From Euglena gracilis (taxonomy: Eukaryota > Euglenida > Euglenophyceae > Euglenales), in NCBI GenBank assembly GCA_039621445.1, contig CP154954.1, positions 67,552,714 through 67,616,713 of the forward strand: DNA of 64,000 nucleotides, read 5' to 3'. The notes under the pieces are model-generated. The model was not told where the DNA came from, ran no database searches, and saw nothing but the letters and a program-made list of their open reading frames with translations. Both the position numbers and the translations under genes were made by a program. This document shows positions 1-12,762 of this stretch, piece after piece. The number at the start of each line of letters is the position of its first letter. The stretch's first letter is position 1.

Positions 1-365
1 CCAACCAGCTCAAAGCATTTCTGTGATGATGGAGGCCGGTACAGGTCCAAAGAACAACGGGGGGGGATGTGTTTCCATTTTTGTGCACCGGTTGTGCGTT
101 TTTTCGATTTTTCCAAGAATGCACATTTTTGTTCATTTCATCATATTTTTCACGCTTTTTTTCCTTTTCGATTTTGGTTTTTTTTTGTGATTTCGCCCAT
201 TTTTCACATGAGAATCAGACTGGCTGCCTTGATCTTCTGAACTGAACCAGGCCATGATTTCTTAGAAAGTGAAGGGTGCGATTTGGGCCTCACTGTTGTT
301 ACTGGGCTGGGTGTTTGCACACGCAAACGACACATATGCAAGAGCGTGCACACACATATCCGGCC

Positions 366-394
366 AACACACACACACACACACACACACACAC
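366..394. repeat. (CA)n microsatellite
   Basis: About 14 uninterrupted CA units. The ORFs that run through it, encoding His-Thr or Cys-Val repeats, are artefacts of the repeat. Confidence 0.95.
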
Positions 395-1065
395 CTGCAC
401 CAAAAATGCAACACATCTTCGACACATCGCAGATTGCTGAGTGCTGAATTTGATTTTTTTATTTGCAAGCAGCTTGTGCCGAAACAACAACTTATCACCT
501 GTGTCTCAGTCCTCAGGTGTCCAAACATGACACAACTGAATATAGAGTGCAAAAGGCAAAGAAGCAAAGCAGTGTTTTCTGGGCTAGTTATTTTTGTTTT
601 GTTTCCCCTCATATTTTGACCCAGCGGTTTGGGCTGTCCACACTCGCGACTGCACGCAAATGTATAGTGCTCCAAATACTGGCAAATGCCATTTTTTCCC
701 ATGCTGCGTTCAGTCGTGCTCAAGCACTGCTGAATTGTCAGTCTGTCTGAACCCATTTTGACCCGTGTGTGTGTGTGTTCTTGGTGCTTGTGACTTTGGA
801 ATGTGTTTTCCCTGCCTCCTCAGTGTATTCTGCCTCCCTGCTTTTTTTCTTACTGTGTATCTCCCCCGCCAAGGTTGCTGTGTTGACGTGACGTATGTTG
901 GGTGCGGAATCTTTCCCCCCATTTCCTCCTCCTGCCTGACCCCAACCATATGCTGATCACATCGTTGCTGAGCACCAGGTTCTTCACAACTTTTTGTTTG
1001 CTTAACACTGGGATTGTTACAGTTTGTTGTGACGCAGGACCAAAAAAACTCCACACCATTGAGGT

Positions 1066-1305
1066 GTGTCGACCCCCCCCCCCCCACGGGGGGAGGGGGC
1101 GACTGACCAGTTCTTTCAGAGTGACCAACCGATATTTGCCTTCAGACACCCCCCCCCCCGGGGTGAGGTCGCCCAGAAATGACCCAGTGGCCCCCCCACT
1201 GGGTGCCAAAGACGCCGAAATTTTTTTTTAGAAATTTAGACAATTCCATGGATTTTTGGTCCAAGTGGCCAGAGTGACCGACCTCCCCCCCCGGGGGGGA
1301 TACTG
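1066..1305. repeat. Cluster of C-run/G-run palindromes
   Basis: Four short palindromes, each a C run followed within a few bases by a G run, occur near 1,072-1,103, 1,148-1,163, 1,187-1,203 and 1,279-1,302. They are separated by similar words (GTGACC, GACTGACC, GGTCGCC). Each could form a GC hairpin. This looks like a small degenerate repeat family, not coding sequence. Confidence 0.6.
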
Positions 1306-4076
1306 ACTTGTTTCAAAAAAAAATGACTGTTTAGCAACGCATAAAAGTTTCTACAGGGAGAATGTCGTGGTAGAAATCCGGTTTATGCATGTATTTCTGT
1401 GAGGCAAAAGATCCACGGTCGAGGTTCTCTGTCAACAAAGGAGCATTTCTGGGACCCCGTGTGCCAAATGACCTCGGGGGGGGGGGCAGTACTGGTTGGA
1501 AAGGCCACTCGTAGCATCCCGTATGAGCAAAAACCCACAGAGTCTTTCCACCCACTAACAATTTTATTTTAGGCGTTTAGTTGCCTAACCATCCCCACAT
1601 TAATTTCAAAACACGATTGAGGAGTCGGCATGGGGTTGGGTGGGGACCAAGAGACGACGTAGGCGGTTATCTATTTAAAAGAAATCACAGAGTACCCGCT
1701 CAGGAGGCCAACAGCTGATTTGGTCACCCTTGAGCACTGAGGCTATTCCTCCTTTTATGAGTTGGGATGGAGACAGGGTTTGCAGAGACGCAACTAATGG
1801 AGGATGGAGGGGGGAACTAAGGGATGGAGGGGGGGGGGGCATACCAACTGTGAGGTCAGAGAAGTCAGGCGGGAAACCACCTGGACACGTAAGAGAACTG
1901 CTCAATTTTTCCGTATGCCTTCTCCCCCTCCCCCTGGGTCTTGTTTTCAGGGAGCGTTTACATCGTTGGGACATTATTTGTATTTCCTGTTCATTTTGAA
2001 GCATCACTTCCCAGTTTATTTTGTCGAAAAGATGCAAAATATTTCCGCAATGTGATTTGGCGATGTGAGGGTTTTGGCGCATGGGAAAATTGTAAAAAAG
2101 AATTCAGTGGAAGTCTCCGTGGGGGGTTTTATTTTGGGTGTAAATTTTGGGGTAAGGCCTCTTTTTTGGATTTTTTCTTGACCCACTCAAGACCTGGAAA
2201 CGTCATTTTTCAAATTCCCAAAAAACACTAAAAACTTCCTTTCGTGCTTCGCGCCATGAGTTAAATTGGTAACAGTTGATACTCACCATGATTTTTGTGG
2301 GAAGGGGATCTTTTTTTTTGTATTTGTTTTGTCGACCCGGCCAAAAAAATAACCGTCTTTCTGGTCTTAAATCACTGAAAAAAATTATTTCGGCAGTTTG
2401 CACTATATGCATTGGCAGAGAATGAAATTTTTCATGATTTTGTCATCTCATAAGTCCGCAACGACATGTTTTTTCATTCATGTTTTGTCTGAAAGTGGAT
2501 TTTTTGGTATTCTTCTGTGGTTCGCTCCATCGGGGGGATTTCGGTGTCTTAATTTGGGGGGGGGGGTGATGAATGCAACCCAAAAAGAAACAATGTCGGA
2601 AAATATTTATGATTGTCTTCCGGCTGGTGCCCGCTTTTCAGACTGGGTAACCTATCAGTTCCTCAAGTGTGGTGGACGGATCTCTACCCTCCCCCCTCAA
2701 ATATGACAAAGGTGTTATTTTTGGGTCGGTTGCTGGTTGGGCAAGTTGGCACCAGTGCCCAAGTGCTGGCATGACAGTTGAATGGCAGTATGTTAGAATT
2801 CCATGTATGACTGTTGAACCGTTTGCCGTTGAACAGAGATCAAAGTAAAGCCCCTGGCCATTTGTTTGCGCAATGCCCACTCCCCCAAGAGAGCACCTTT
2901 TTGGAGGGTTCTTCTGGTTAAGTTATTGTTTGATCCCCTAAGTCAGCAATCTTGGGTGCAGGGGGGGGGGGTGGAGGCAAGGAGGCGGTTTTCGGAGTGA
3001 TTGAAAGTCAGGAATTAAGGAGTTGGTGCCTGTGTTTCATTTTGTTTTTCCCCCAATGTGTGCCTGTGTGCCTCCCCAATTGAACCAATGGACGCGCTGA
3101 GCAACGATATGATGCTGATAACAGCCCACCTGGGAAACCGCCAGCTGTGTATGCATGCAGCCAGATTGATTTTGTCCATTGTCTGATTGTCACCACGGAC
3201 CGCGCTCAGGAGGTGGGATCGATGCTCCATTTCTTTGTTTCATTTTGTCTATTTCCTTGCTGGTGTTTTCCCTCCAACATTATATATTTTTTTCTTTCCC
3301 CTGATGACCTTCGTTTTCACATGTGGCCCACCAAGCAGGGGATTTCTTGAGCCAAGGGGATTCTACCCCCACCAGGGAGTCCAGCAAGCCAGCACTTTTT
3401 TCCAAGGCAACAACTGCCAAACGGGCGGCTAACCTCCCCCCCCCCCCAACTTTATCCACCAAAGTAAAGTTGGAGCCAATTTAGCCCGGCTGAGCCGAAA
3501 TTTTTCCTTACAAAAATGATGAATTTTTGTTAATTAAAATAGTACTGGAAAAATGGATCAAAATGGTTGTTTTTTTTTAAAAAAAAATGGTTTTTCTTGA
3601 GGGTTTCTTTTGTGATTTCGCCTCAAAGTTTCAGGCTGGACTCAGCTGGATTTGGGCTTTTGCCAGTTGTCGACCCCAGCTGGGTCCAGCCGCCCATCAG
3701 ACTACCCCCCCCCCCCACCGCTTCCGATGGAGGGGGGTGTCCAGCCAGCACCTTTTTCCAACCCGCTGGCTGGTCCACCCCCAGGCCTTTAATCCCCTGC
3801 CACCAAACACCGACCTGCGCTGATCTGACTTCGAATCGAAGCTCGGTCTCGGTGCAAAAGGTACGGCTTCTCGATTGCGTTGTTGTTCTTGACCAATCGG
3901 CGAGAATTTCCCGCCCAGGATCACTGAACGCGACCAGCAGGCGTTCACCCCTCAAATAATTGTGTTTTACATCTTTTGCCCATTCTGGAACAGATGTGCC
4001 TTGCCCAAAGGGAAGATCTCGGGAAGGAAGCAGCTTACTCCGATCCGCTTGCCGCGGGCAGCTTGCCAAGCTGCTC

Positions 4077-4293
<217 letters not shown>

Positions 4294-4299
4294 GGTGTT

Positions 4300-6718
4300 G
4301 TAGGTGCGCACATTGTTTGTGTGTGGATGTGCACTGTGTTTTGTTTTGTGTTTGCGCACATTTTGTGTTGTGTGTTGCATGTTGTTCGTGCAGGTGTTGT
4401 GTGTTGCGTGTTTTGTGTTTGTGAGTTGAGTTGAGTTGCGGGGGTTGCTACCGTGGCAAATCTCCACCCATTTTTGTTTGACGCAACATCAGACCCTGCC
4501 TGGAAACCTATCATGAAAATGCCAGCGAAACCAGACGAGCATTTCGTCGACAAAAACTGGCAGTTTTGAAACTAAGGGCAAAATGGCACGTCATGAAACC
4601 TTGGAGACGTTGGAAATATTGAGCGGAAGCTAATCAATTTTGGAAATCGGATCAAATAAATACACCAGATCACCCTGTGCATATTACCCCCGGTCGGAGG
4701 ACACCTTTTCGGTGGTTTGCCCAATTTTTTTTGGGTCCCAGCGCCGGGCCAAAAAAAAATTGCCAAAAATCAGCCAAAAATTTGCCAAAATGCCATTTTG
4801 TCACTTTTTGAGCAAAATTTTGTCAAAATTGCCCAAAATTTTCTGCGCAAAGCACCAGAAGGAAAGTTATGGTTTTTTTGTTTTTGGGGGGTGGGGTCCC
4901 AGTTACCTCCCAACTTTTCTTTTTGGATATGGATGATCAACGAAGAGGCACTGGTCTTTGCCCGTGTGGAGCTTTGGCGTTTCAAAGAGACGAGCGCTGT
5001 AATAGAAACAGGACAATTGAGTTGGTGAGAACAATGTCGTTGTTCAGCAAAACGCTTTTTGACCCCTTGTCCAACGGCCACCCCCCCGTCGGAGCACACC
5101 TTTTTCCCAGCGCATTTGCATCCCAGCAACCATTCCCTTCACCGTCCTGGCGGCGTTCCTCCGAATGCCGCCGTTTTCGCTTAGCTCTTGCTGGCCGCAG
5201 AGATCTGCCGGCCAGACGTCACCGTTCCCCCACCAGGGGATTTCCTGAGGGGACCCCACCCTGGGGGAGGGGGTCCCGGTCCCGCCATCACCTTTTTTCC
5301 CCTGGGGTCAGCTGAAACCCGGGGGGGGGGGTGAGAGTCCTTCGGAAGGCCCCTGATCCCCACCCCTGCACGACACCTAGCGTGCCCATATCTGTCAGCA
5401 ATGCGCTGCACACCCCCCCTGTTCCGGTGCCCCAGTGCCCCTTGGCCATCATCACCCACCACAGCTGCATTGGCTTCAGTGTGGTCTCTTCTTCAGTGAG
5501 GCCGAACATACACTTGTGCAGAGTTTCACTGGCGTTGGCGCATTGCGCTGTCAGCTGAAGTTTGCGGCCTGTCTAGGGGACAAGTCCCAGGACAATAGCA
5601 GGAATACAAATGACACTTGATGACTCTATGTGGGGAAAATTTGTGTGGATCATAGTCGATTGCTGCCTGGATCCCTGCAAGAAATGGGTGAGGACTTGCC
5701 ATCCCCCCCTCTGTGCTGCACCGCCCCATTTTGCACTAAAAAACACACTGTCAAAAAAGCAGGCGGAAAGATTTAGAAATTTTTATTTGTCATTCTTGGT
5801 TAGGTATTTTGGCAGTCATTTGTCTCCAAATTCTGTCTGTCTCCAAGTCTCCCCGAACACGACCCCCGGACGGTTGCCCACCGGGAATTGTGCGTTGTCA
5901 GTTCGCAGAAATCCGAACCCCTCTCTCGAAGTGGTCACCTCAGCGCGTTATGGAGTGGGCTGCTTTTCAAGGAAGGTCCCACCCCAAAGAAAGCTGTCCG
6001 GGAAGTTATCAGCTTGGACTCATACTGGCTGGCTTTTCGGAAACCCTGGAAGCACCTATTCCAGGACGCTGTCACATGGTTTGCACTCGCTGGCATGTCG
6101 GGTGAGAATTTCTGGCGGAGAATGCCATGCCTGACAAGCTTTCCTCGCCTGACAAATTTCTTCGGCCACAATTGCAGCGTGTGACCCCTCTACGGCCTTG
6201 GAGGGTTCCTGTTTCTGCCTCTCATTTTTGCTTCATTGTCGAGATATTTTGGGAAAATTGGTTTTTTGACCAAAAAAAAAACGGCCCAAAAACACCCCAA
6301 AATAGCCGATTTGGGTCGCAAAAGCGCGCCAGAACACGGGCCAGGCGTGTCGGCGGCCAAAACGGCAAATGGGGGGCGATAGAGGTCCTCCAGGGTTGCA
6401 TTTGGTCTGTGTGACATTTCCGGAGGTAATATATGTCTTCTCGAGATATTTTTGAGAAATCAATTTTTTTTTTGTGACCGAAAATCTCACCCCAGCGAAA
6501 TGGCAGAGTCGGAAGAGGGGGGGGGGCGGGCCAATCTACCCAGTTTGGACCCCTTCGCGGCTGAATAACTTGGGCCTGGCGGGAAGTTGGGGGTCAAACC
6601 CAGGTGATTGGGAAACTAGAAATCCAGTCGCTCGCGATTGAAAAAAAAATTCGGGAACGGAGACGGGATCATGGTGATAATCCGCCGGTTCCCGAGGTGG
6701 CCCCGACCCAGGGGGGGA
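4300..6718. other. Gene-poor sequence with AT-rich degenerate repeats
   Basis: No supported gene. Stretches rich in CCAAAAATTT-type words (4,730-4,870 and 6,240-6,420) look like decayed repeats. A block of about 35 bp beginning TCGAGATATTTT occurs near 6,239 and again near 6,440. The 174-codon frame at 5,610-6,134 has no recognisable domain and is probably chance. Confidence 0.5.
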
Positions 6719-7118
6719 GGGGGGGTTCTACTATAAATGCCTGATAATCCCCCCACGGAGCCCAAAACCAGGGGGGAATTATCGACCGGTTTTTCATTTG
6801 ACAGATTTTCTCATGCCCGCGCATGAAAAAGTCCGCTAGCGCAACGTTGATCTTTGACCCACCTGGGGACGAGATTAACATTGATGACGGTCTGGATGAT
6901 GTGCAGGAGCATGAGGCTCCAGCTGACCGCACTGATGCTCTCGACGCTCAGCTGGCAGCTGAGCTCTTTGCTCAGCTCAACAACTTGCGTCCTCGTCGCA
7001 AGTGAGACGGCGCCAGCGGCGGTCCTTCACCTTCTCATGCTTTGTCGGCCCTCGGAATTTTTTGGGGGGAGAATTATCGACCGGGGTTAATTATCAGACA
7101 CTTATAGTACCCCCCCCC
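6719..7118. mobile_element. Small inverted-repeat element with internal ORF
   Basis: A block containing TACTATAAATGCCTGATAAT (about 6,728-6,749) is repeated in inverted, slightly diverged form at about 7,087-7,110 (TACTATAAGTGTCTGATAAT when reverse-complemented), each abutting C/G runs at the outer edge. A second word, GGGGGG(AG)AATTATCGACCGG, occurs just inside both ends in direct orientation. Together they bound about 400 bp that contains one 60-codon ORF. This fits an internally deleted DNA transposon, but no target duplication can be read because both edges are homopolymers. The superfamily is unknown. Confidence 0.45.
6823..7005 (+). CDS. Small acidic ORF inside inverted repeats, possible terminal exon
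   Basis: Sixty codons, not recognised. The middle is acidic (GDEINIDDGLDDVQEHE) and is followed by an Ala/Leu-rich amphipathic stretch and a basic end (RPRRK, then stop). The composition looks more protein-like than neighbouring frames. The sequence just upstream (TTTTTCATTTGACAG) resembles a 3' splice site, so this may be the last exon of a transposase whose other exons are deleted; that is inference. It lies centrally between the inverted repeats of the enclosing element. A chance ORF is the main alternative. Confidence 0.35.
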   Translation: MKKSASATLIFDPPGDEINIDDGLDDVQEHEAPADRTDALDAQLAAELFAQLNNLRPRRK

Positions 7119-9617
7119 TTTTGCCCAGGGGTAAGCTTCGCTTTTACCCATAAAGGGATAAGAGCTCAGCGACCCCCCTTCACCCCTTCCCATTTTCCCA
7201 GTGGTGCCTATTTTTTTGGTAATAATCCGTGCACGGTGTTACGGTTGTTTGGAGGCAGACAACCACCCACAAGGGGGTGGTTGGGTTCATCCCCCCCCCC
7301 AAGTGGGAGGTTTTTCTCTATTTTGAATTCTAATAAATCTTGTTGGATCTCATCTCAGCTCTCTCATCCCATCTGACCCCCCCAAAGTGGGTCCCCCGAA
7401 CCCCGTGTATTTTTGGGACGGGGATAGATCCAACCTCAGGAGAGATGAGAACCACAAAGCTGAATTGATCACGAAACCGATTGATTTGGGTCAACAGATT
7501 AAATTAACTGGCCCCCCTTACACCAATTAACCAATCTCTGGAAAATTGGACAACATAAAAATAAATTAGCAACCTCCAAGGGACAAATTGGGATCTTTGC
7601 CCAGATTAGGAATCACCAACCAAACAGATTTAGCTTTTTAAAACGTCAAAATTAATTGCCCCCCTCGGCTAGTCGATTAACTGGGAGGGGATTGTAGTCG
7701 ATTAACTGACTGTTGGTTAACCAAACAACTCTGCACAAAGCGGAAACCCGCCAAATCTCGATAGCGTTGCCAAATATCTGAAGCACAAGATTTGGATGAG
7801 CCTGAAATTCTCATTGTTTCGTCGCCTCTGTCCCAATCATTGTTTGTAAGCCGCCCCGTTTTGTTGGGGTCTGGGACAAAACAGCGAAGCTGTTCGGCGC
7901 TTCACTCTGAAGGCTCCAAATCTTTCGAACCCTATTTGCCATGCTACTGAGACTTGCTTGGTTTTACCCTTCCTGTTTTGTGAGTAAAATGGAAGAACGC
8001 CGTCAGAGTGATCCAATAATGAGTTCAGGTCAGTGAATTGCCCCCCCCCCCCCCGTGGAACTGCACTGCGCTGGGCTGGTGGGGAGTGTCTAACCAGGTT
8101 TTGAATAGTGCTGAGCTCTTAATAGAACTTGCACGCAATGGACGGACGAAAAGACTAGCATCGCAAATTCCGCATAATTTATGATTTATAACTTACAGTA
8201 ATTCTTGAAATTTATGCAAGTTCTCTAAACTTTTTTCAACTTTTTTTGACCTGGAAATGGCCCAAAATCAATGGCCAAAAATGGGCGCCGAGGGGGGGGG
8301 GGGGTCGAAAAACACTCATTTTCGGCTCGAAAACAGTTTTTCCGGGTCCGGGAGGCCAAAACCATAATTTCGGCCCAAAATTTTTTTTCGATTTGCTGAC
8401 TTTTTCGACCCAAGAACGGTGCGCTGGGGAGTCGAAAAACGCTCATTTCGGCTCGAAAAAAGTTTTTCCGGGTCGGGGAGGCCAAAAAACATGGTTTTGG
8501 GCAAAAAAAATCGTTTTTTTTTTCTCTCCAAAAAATGGCCAAAAACGGCTGAGTCAAAACAGGCCAAAATTGTGCAAAATCACCAAAAAAAAATTGGTTG
8601 GAGAATGGCCGTAACTCAGGCCAGGCGGGGAGTTGCGGGGAAATCAAAATATTGTCAGAAGGGGCATTGTAAGGGCTTCAAGTGCAAACAAGTCAAGGCA
8701 AAGCCATCATTAAATTTTTCAACTCTGGGAGAATGCAGTTGATTTTTCTTTGCAAATTGGCCAAACTCAAGCATTGCCAAAGAAGAAGGGGGGCATTCCT
8801 ATAAGTCAGAAAAGTGCTTTTTCTTCATCCGTGGCACACATTTCTTCCAAAACAATTGCATGCATAAAGAATATTTCTGAAAGGATTTTACAGAACCTAT
8901 GATTTTTGAGTGGAAATATGAGAGTCTTCATCCAAAACACCCCTGCTTGGGTGGGCATAGAAATCATCCTGGACTCATCGATGGATGCTCTTCAATATTG
9001 TTTTTGGAATGCCTGCACTTTTCCGGAACTCCTAATTCCCAAATATCCTTGTTTCTGTGTCGGCTTTTTTCGAACTTTTTGTTGTGGATATCGTTTGCTT
9101 GATGAACAATTTTGGACGAACAAATCGGTTCAAGTTTTCGTAATACGCCTGAGATTGAACTTTTTCAGATACATTTTCCTTTGGGGATAGATATCCATTC
9201 AAAGGGATGGTTATTCAACTCATTCTCTGCAGTAAACGTTATGATCCTCTTTCGCGATGGGGCGTGCCGCCTATACTTCGCCGTGCAGCAACTCCTTCAG
9301 TCCCAGGGGCTGCGATTCAGTGAGCCAGAGATGGAGACCAGGTGCTCCCATTGCTGTGGTGTCGTAGTCAGAGTATTGGGTCCAAGTAGTCCGGGTCAAC
9401 CACCCCCCAGGGGGCCAATGGCGACCGCCCTGCAGGAGCTTCGCACTGAGCCAGAAACGGGTCGCTTGGGCTGCGTCATCGTTTAGGGGGAAGGGCACCC
9501 CCACGTGACCTTACATTGAACCCTTGCCCGAACTCACAGATCTGTCAGGTGACCATTCACAGTGACCAAGCACGACCATCAAGAGACACGCAGCCTCCTA
9601 TCGCTTCAGCCCTTCCA
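7119..9617. other. Gene-poor sequence
   Basis: No supported gene. It contains T/A- and G-rich low-complexity sequence and the direct repeat at 8,303-8,492. Frames at 8,225-8,647 translate the repeat and have no domain signature. Confidence 0.5.
8303..8492. repeat. Pair of ~62-bp direct repeats
   Basis: The block GTCGAAAAACACTCATTTTC onward (8,303-8,365) recurs with a few differences at 8,431-8,492, a period of about 128 bp. Both units contain TTTTTCCGGGTC followed by GGGAGGCCAAAA. It is a two-copy tandem duplication in noncoding DNA. Confidence 0.8.
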
Positions 9618-9811
9618 TTAAAATTGACTGTGGCAGTGCCTGGCGTCGGCCCAATTCAAGGCCACAGAGGGGCGCTTCACCATCAGCCTGGCGTATTTCT
9701 GGATCGCACTGACCGCGTTCTTCTTGGCATTCCCCAGGCTCGTTCCGCCGCTGTCCAGCAAGTGCAGCTTGTCGGAGCCCTTTGCCTTTCCCGCATCACT
9801 GCCACGGCTGA
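9618..9811 (-). CDS. Possible exon of an unrecognised gene
   Basis: Read on the minus strand, TATTTTCAG at about 9,811 (a good 3' splice-site match) is followed by about 60 open codons ending in a stop near 9,618. The peptide has a credible composition (LHLLDSGGTSLGNAKKNAV, then SAIQKYARLMVKRPSVALNW) and GC-rich third positions unlike the AT-rich surroundings. I do not recognise a family, and no partner exon is evident nearby. It could be a host exon or a fragment of a mobile element. Confidence 0.3.
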
Positions 9812-9908
9812 AAATAGGATCACGAGGGAAATCGGTTATGAATTGCTTTATTTTCCTTCTTTGCCAAAGCACTGACTTTGGATAAGCACCTCCCTGTTTA
9901 TAACCCAC

Positions 9909-12648
9909 GGGTCATATTTTGGTAAAATACACACCACCCTGGTATCTTTTATCCATCTATGAAAATATACTGCTAATGGATGTTCATTCTATGTTGAAAA
10001 ATGAAATGGATTTTCTATGCCCGCAGTGTCTGCAGGAATTCAGCATTGAAATATATACCATCGGATGGAAGATTCACATTATGTCCTGTATCTCGACAAA
10101 TCAGCTCAATCACCTTTTCCTCCATTTTTCCTCCACTTCTCGTTTTCTCACATTATCATCATCGTGGTTAATTATGACAATATTACTCAGCAGAGCGTCA
10201 TTCAGCACACCAGACCCCTCCCAGGGGGGGGGGGTCGAGGGTTCAGTTCAGAAGGAGCCTGTCAGAGGGAATGCCAGTGAGATGCTCCAAGTTCGACTGG
10301 TACCACCACCCCAATTTGGTTTTCTACATCCAGAGGGTAGGTCTCACTACTATCAAAAGTGGAACTGGTTTTGTGGTTGTTTTTTTTGGGGGGGGAGGCG
10401 GGCATTTCCATGAAGACCTCACGTCAAAGGAATATATATAATCCCACCACAAAAATTAAAAAGCACATCGATAAAATGTGGTAAAAATGACCTGGAATTT
10501 CAGAGAGAGAACACTTTTTTTTATCAGAAAAGCCCGAAATGGTTGGAAAAGGTTTGAAATTTTTGGAAACCCCCCTTTCTGACAATTTGATCGCCATATT
10601 TTTTTGCTTTTGGTTCATCAAGAGCTCAATTCACTGGCCCGAAAATCAAAGAGTGAAAGCTGTGTAAAAGGTTTGGTCCTAGAGGAAATTCTGGGTCTTC
10701 AGTGTGGATTTTTCTCCAAATCGATATCATTAAAACACAAAACAAACCGTGTTTGCACCTCCCCCCGAATTGATTAACAGCACATTGTAGCCATCAACAA
10801 CATATTTGTGGCAATGTTGTTTGGAACAAAGCCTCATGAACACACATACTGGGGCGAACTTGGTGGGGGGGAGAGGAAGTTTCAAGGGAACCCAGGGCCC
10901 TAGACGGCCAATCTGAGACCTTCAAATGACATTATGGGGAGAACCCGTTGGTCTTTGAACGGTGCACTTGGTGGGGAATGGTGTGACGGGTATTGGTGGA
11001 TGGTCGCACCGGCAAGTAACGTTTAACGCGGCTGGTCAAGACCGCTGTGTGGTGTGCCCCCTGACGCCCTCCATTTCACCCCCTTCATCATTCTTGCCGT
11101 CCTGCTTGGTGCTCTGCGAACAGAGTGTCTCAGCTCAGCAGCCCTTTTGCGGATGGAGTTGATCGATGTGCTTGGTGGGGGGGGGGGTCAAAAAAGGGAG
11201 CGAAGCAAACATGCAGCATGTCTCTGAAGGAGCGCCCTCCCAGGCTGAAGCATGGCAGTGAAGTGGAAACACATTGCTTCCGGAATTCATGTTTATCTCA
11301 ACGTTGTATCTCAACACATAATCAATCATCATTGTCATCAGTTCACACGCTACCATGCTCAATCCTTGCTTTTTGTTCCCTCCAGCTAAACACCCCATTA
11401 TTTGGGCATCTGAAGTCGGGGTCCAGGGGCAATGCATTATTTGGGTACCGTTTTTCAACTCAAAAGAACCCAAGACGCATTTTTACGTAACTTCGCAGCG
11501 TTGTACATGTTTTGACACTCCCCCCCATTTGTTTTGCCTCGAATTTGTTTTGCCCGTCACCTTTTGGCGAAATGTGTTTGATTTCTTTCTCTGGGGCGAG
11601 GAGGGGGGGGGGGTAGATTATTTCGGCAGCCAAAGTCCCAGGCCAGGGGGGTATATTATTTGGGGGTATTCATTTGGGGTCACTGGTTTTTTTTTTCTGA
11701 AGCGGAGGGGACCCTAACTGTGGGGGTCCAGCCAGCCAGCACTTTTTTTTCCAGCCAGCAGCTCCCGGTCGGTCTACAAACCGACCCCCCCCCCCACTGA
11801 AGTTCAGGCCAGCCCGGAAATTCGAAGATTTTTGAAGATCAAGGTCAAAACTGACCCCCAAATACCGGCTAACAAGCCCAAACCTGGCTGGGTTGGCATT
11901 TTTCAACCAACATTTGCAGATGAAAACCCAAAAACCCTTGATGGCCTCCCCCACAGGACCCCCCACTCCCTGGGAGGTCCAGCCATTTTTCCAGCCGTGG
12001 ACCCCCCCCACCCAGAGGTCTTTAAGAAAACCCCTGATCGAGAAAGGGTTTGCTGTCGGTTGACCCTACGTCTATTACCTCCTTTGTAGTACAAGCAGAC
12101 AACGGCATTTGAAGCGCCCCCATTTGTTTGCTTTTGGTTCCAAGATTTTCTTTGGAAGTGATTTGCTGCTTTTTATGTGGATCAAGGTCTTTAATTTAGA
12201 TGAAAAAGTGATGCCCCTGAGATGGACGTTATTTCCCATTTTTCACTGAATTGGCATTTGTCATGCAAACGTGCGTGAATTTAGACAAATGTGAAATTGG
12301 CTTCAAACAGTCAATACGTGCAGTGGCTCGTGACTGGAGGCAACTGGGGCCTGGCTGACTGGACCCCTTCATTGATGGGGTGGGCGTTCCTGCGCTTGAC
12401 TGACTAGGCCCCAATGGTTCCAACTGGGCGTCATTGGGTTCTGGGTGGCTGTAAATGCTCGGAGTGCCCCGGTCTGTTGCCGAACTTCGCCATGGTGTGC
12501 TGGACAGCGTGCTCCATCCACCTCCTCGTCGGGGAGGAGGTCGGCCTCACGGAGAGCGACGCCCTCGCGGAGGTGTTCGCCCTTTTGCAACCCAGCGATG
12601 GACCGGCCAGGCGCTGAAGCCAACAAGAAAGGCCTCTATCAGAATACT
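9909..12648. other. Gene-poor sequence
   Basis: No recognisable gene. C/G palindromes occur near 10,212-10,240 and 11,760-11,800. The plus-strand frame at 12,414-12,617 has a plausible stretch (EEVGLTESDALAEVFALL) and a GC-rich composition, so a fragment of a real exon is possible there, but I cannot identify it. Confidence 0.45.
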
Positions 12649-12762
12649 TGTGTTTGTTTGTTTGTTTGTTTGTTTGTTTGTTTGTTTGTTTGTTTGCTTT
12701 GTTTGTTTGTTTGTTTGTTTGTTTGTTTTGTTTGATTGTTTGTTTGTTTGTTTTTATTTTCA
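12649..12762. repeat. (TTTG)n microsatellite
   Basis: About 26 TTTG units with a few interruptions. It is followed to about 12,955 by T-rich sequence with ATTC and TATT tetramers. Confidence 0.95.

Larger units (their letters stand above)
1..4076. other. Gene-poor sequence with microsatellites and C/G runs
   Basis: No open frame here has recognisable domains or a coding look; the longer ones run through CA repeats or homopolymers. The DNA mixes T-rich stretches with frequent C or G runs of 7-14 bases. A motif built on CCAGCCAGCACTTTTTTCC recurs near 3,380 and 3,738 and again near 11,728, so parts of this stretch are probably old dispersed repeats. Confidence 0.6.

Noticed and set aside
366-394. 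CRISPR-like or regulatory array
   Set aside because: It is a simple dinucleotide repeat. No array of spaced direct repeats of CRISPR form occurs in the window, and the organism is eukaryotic.
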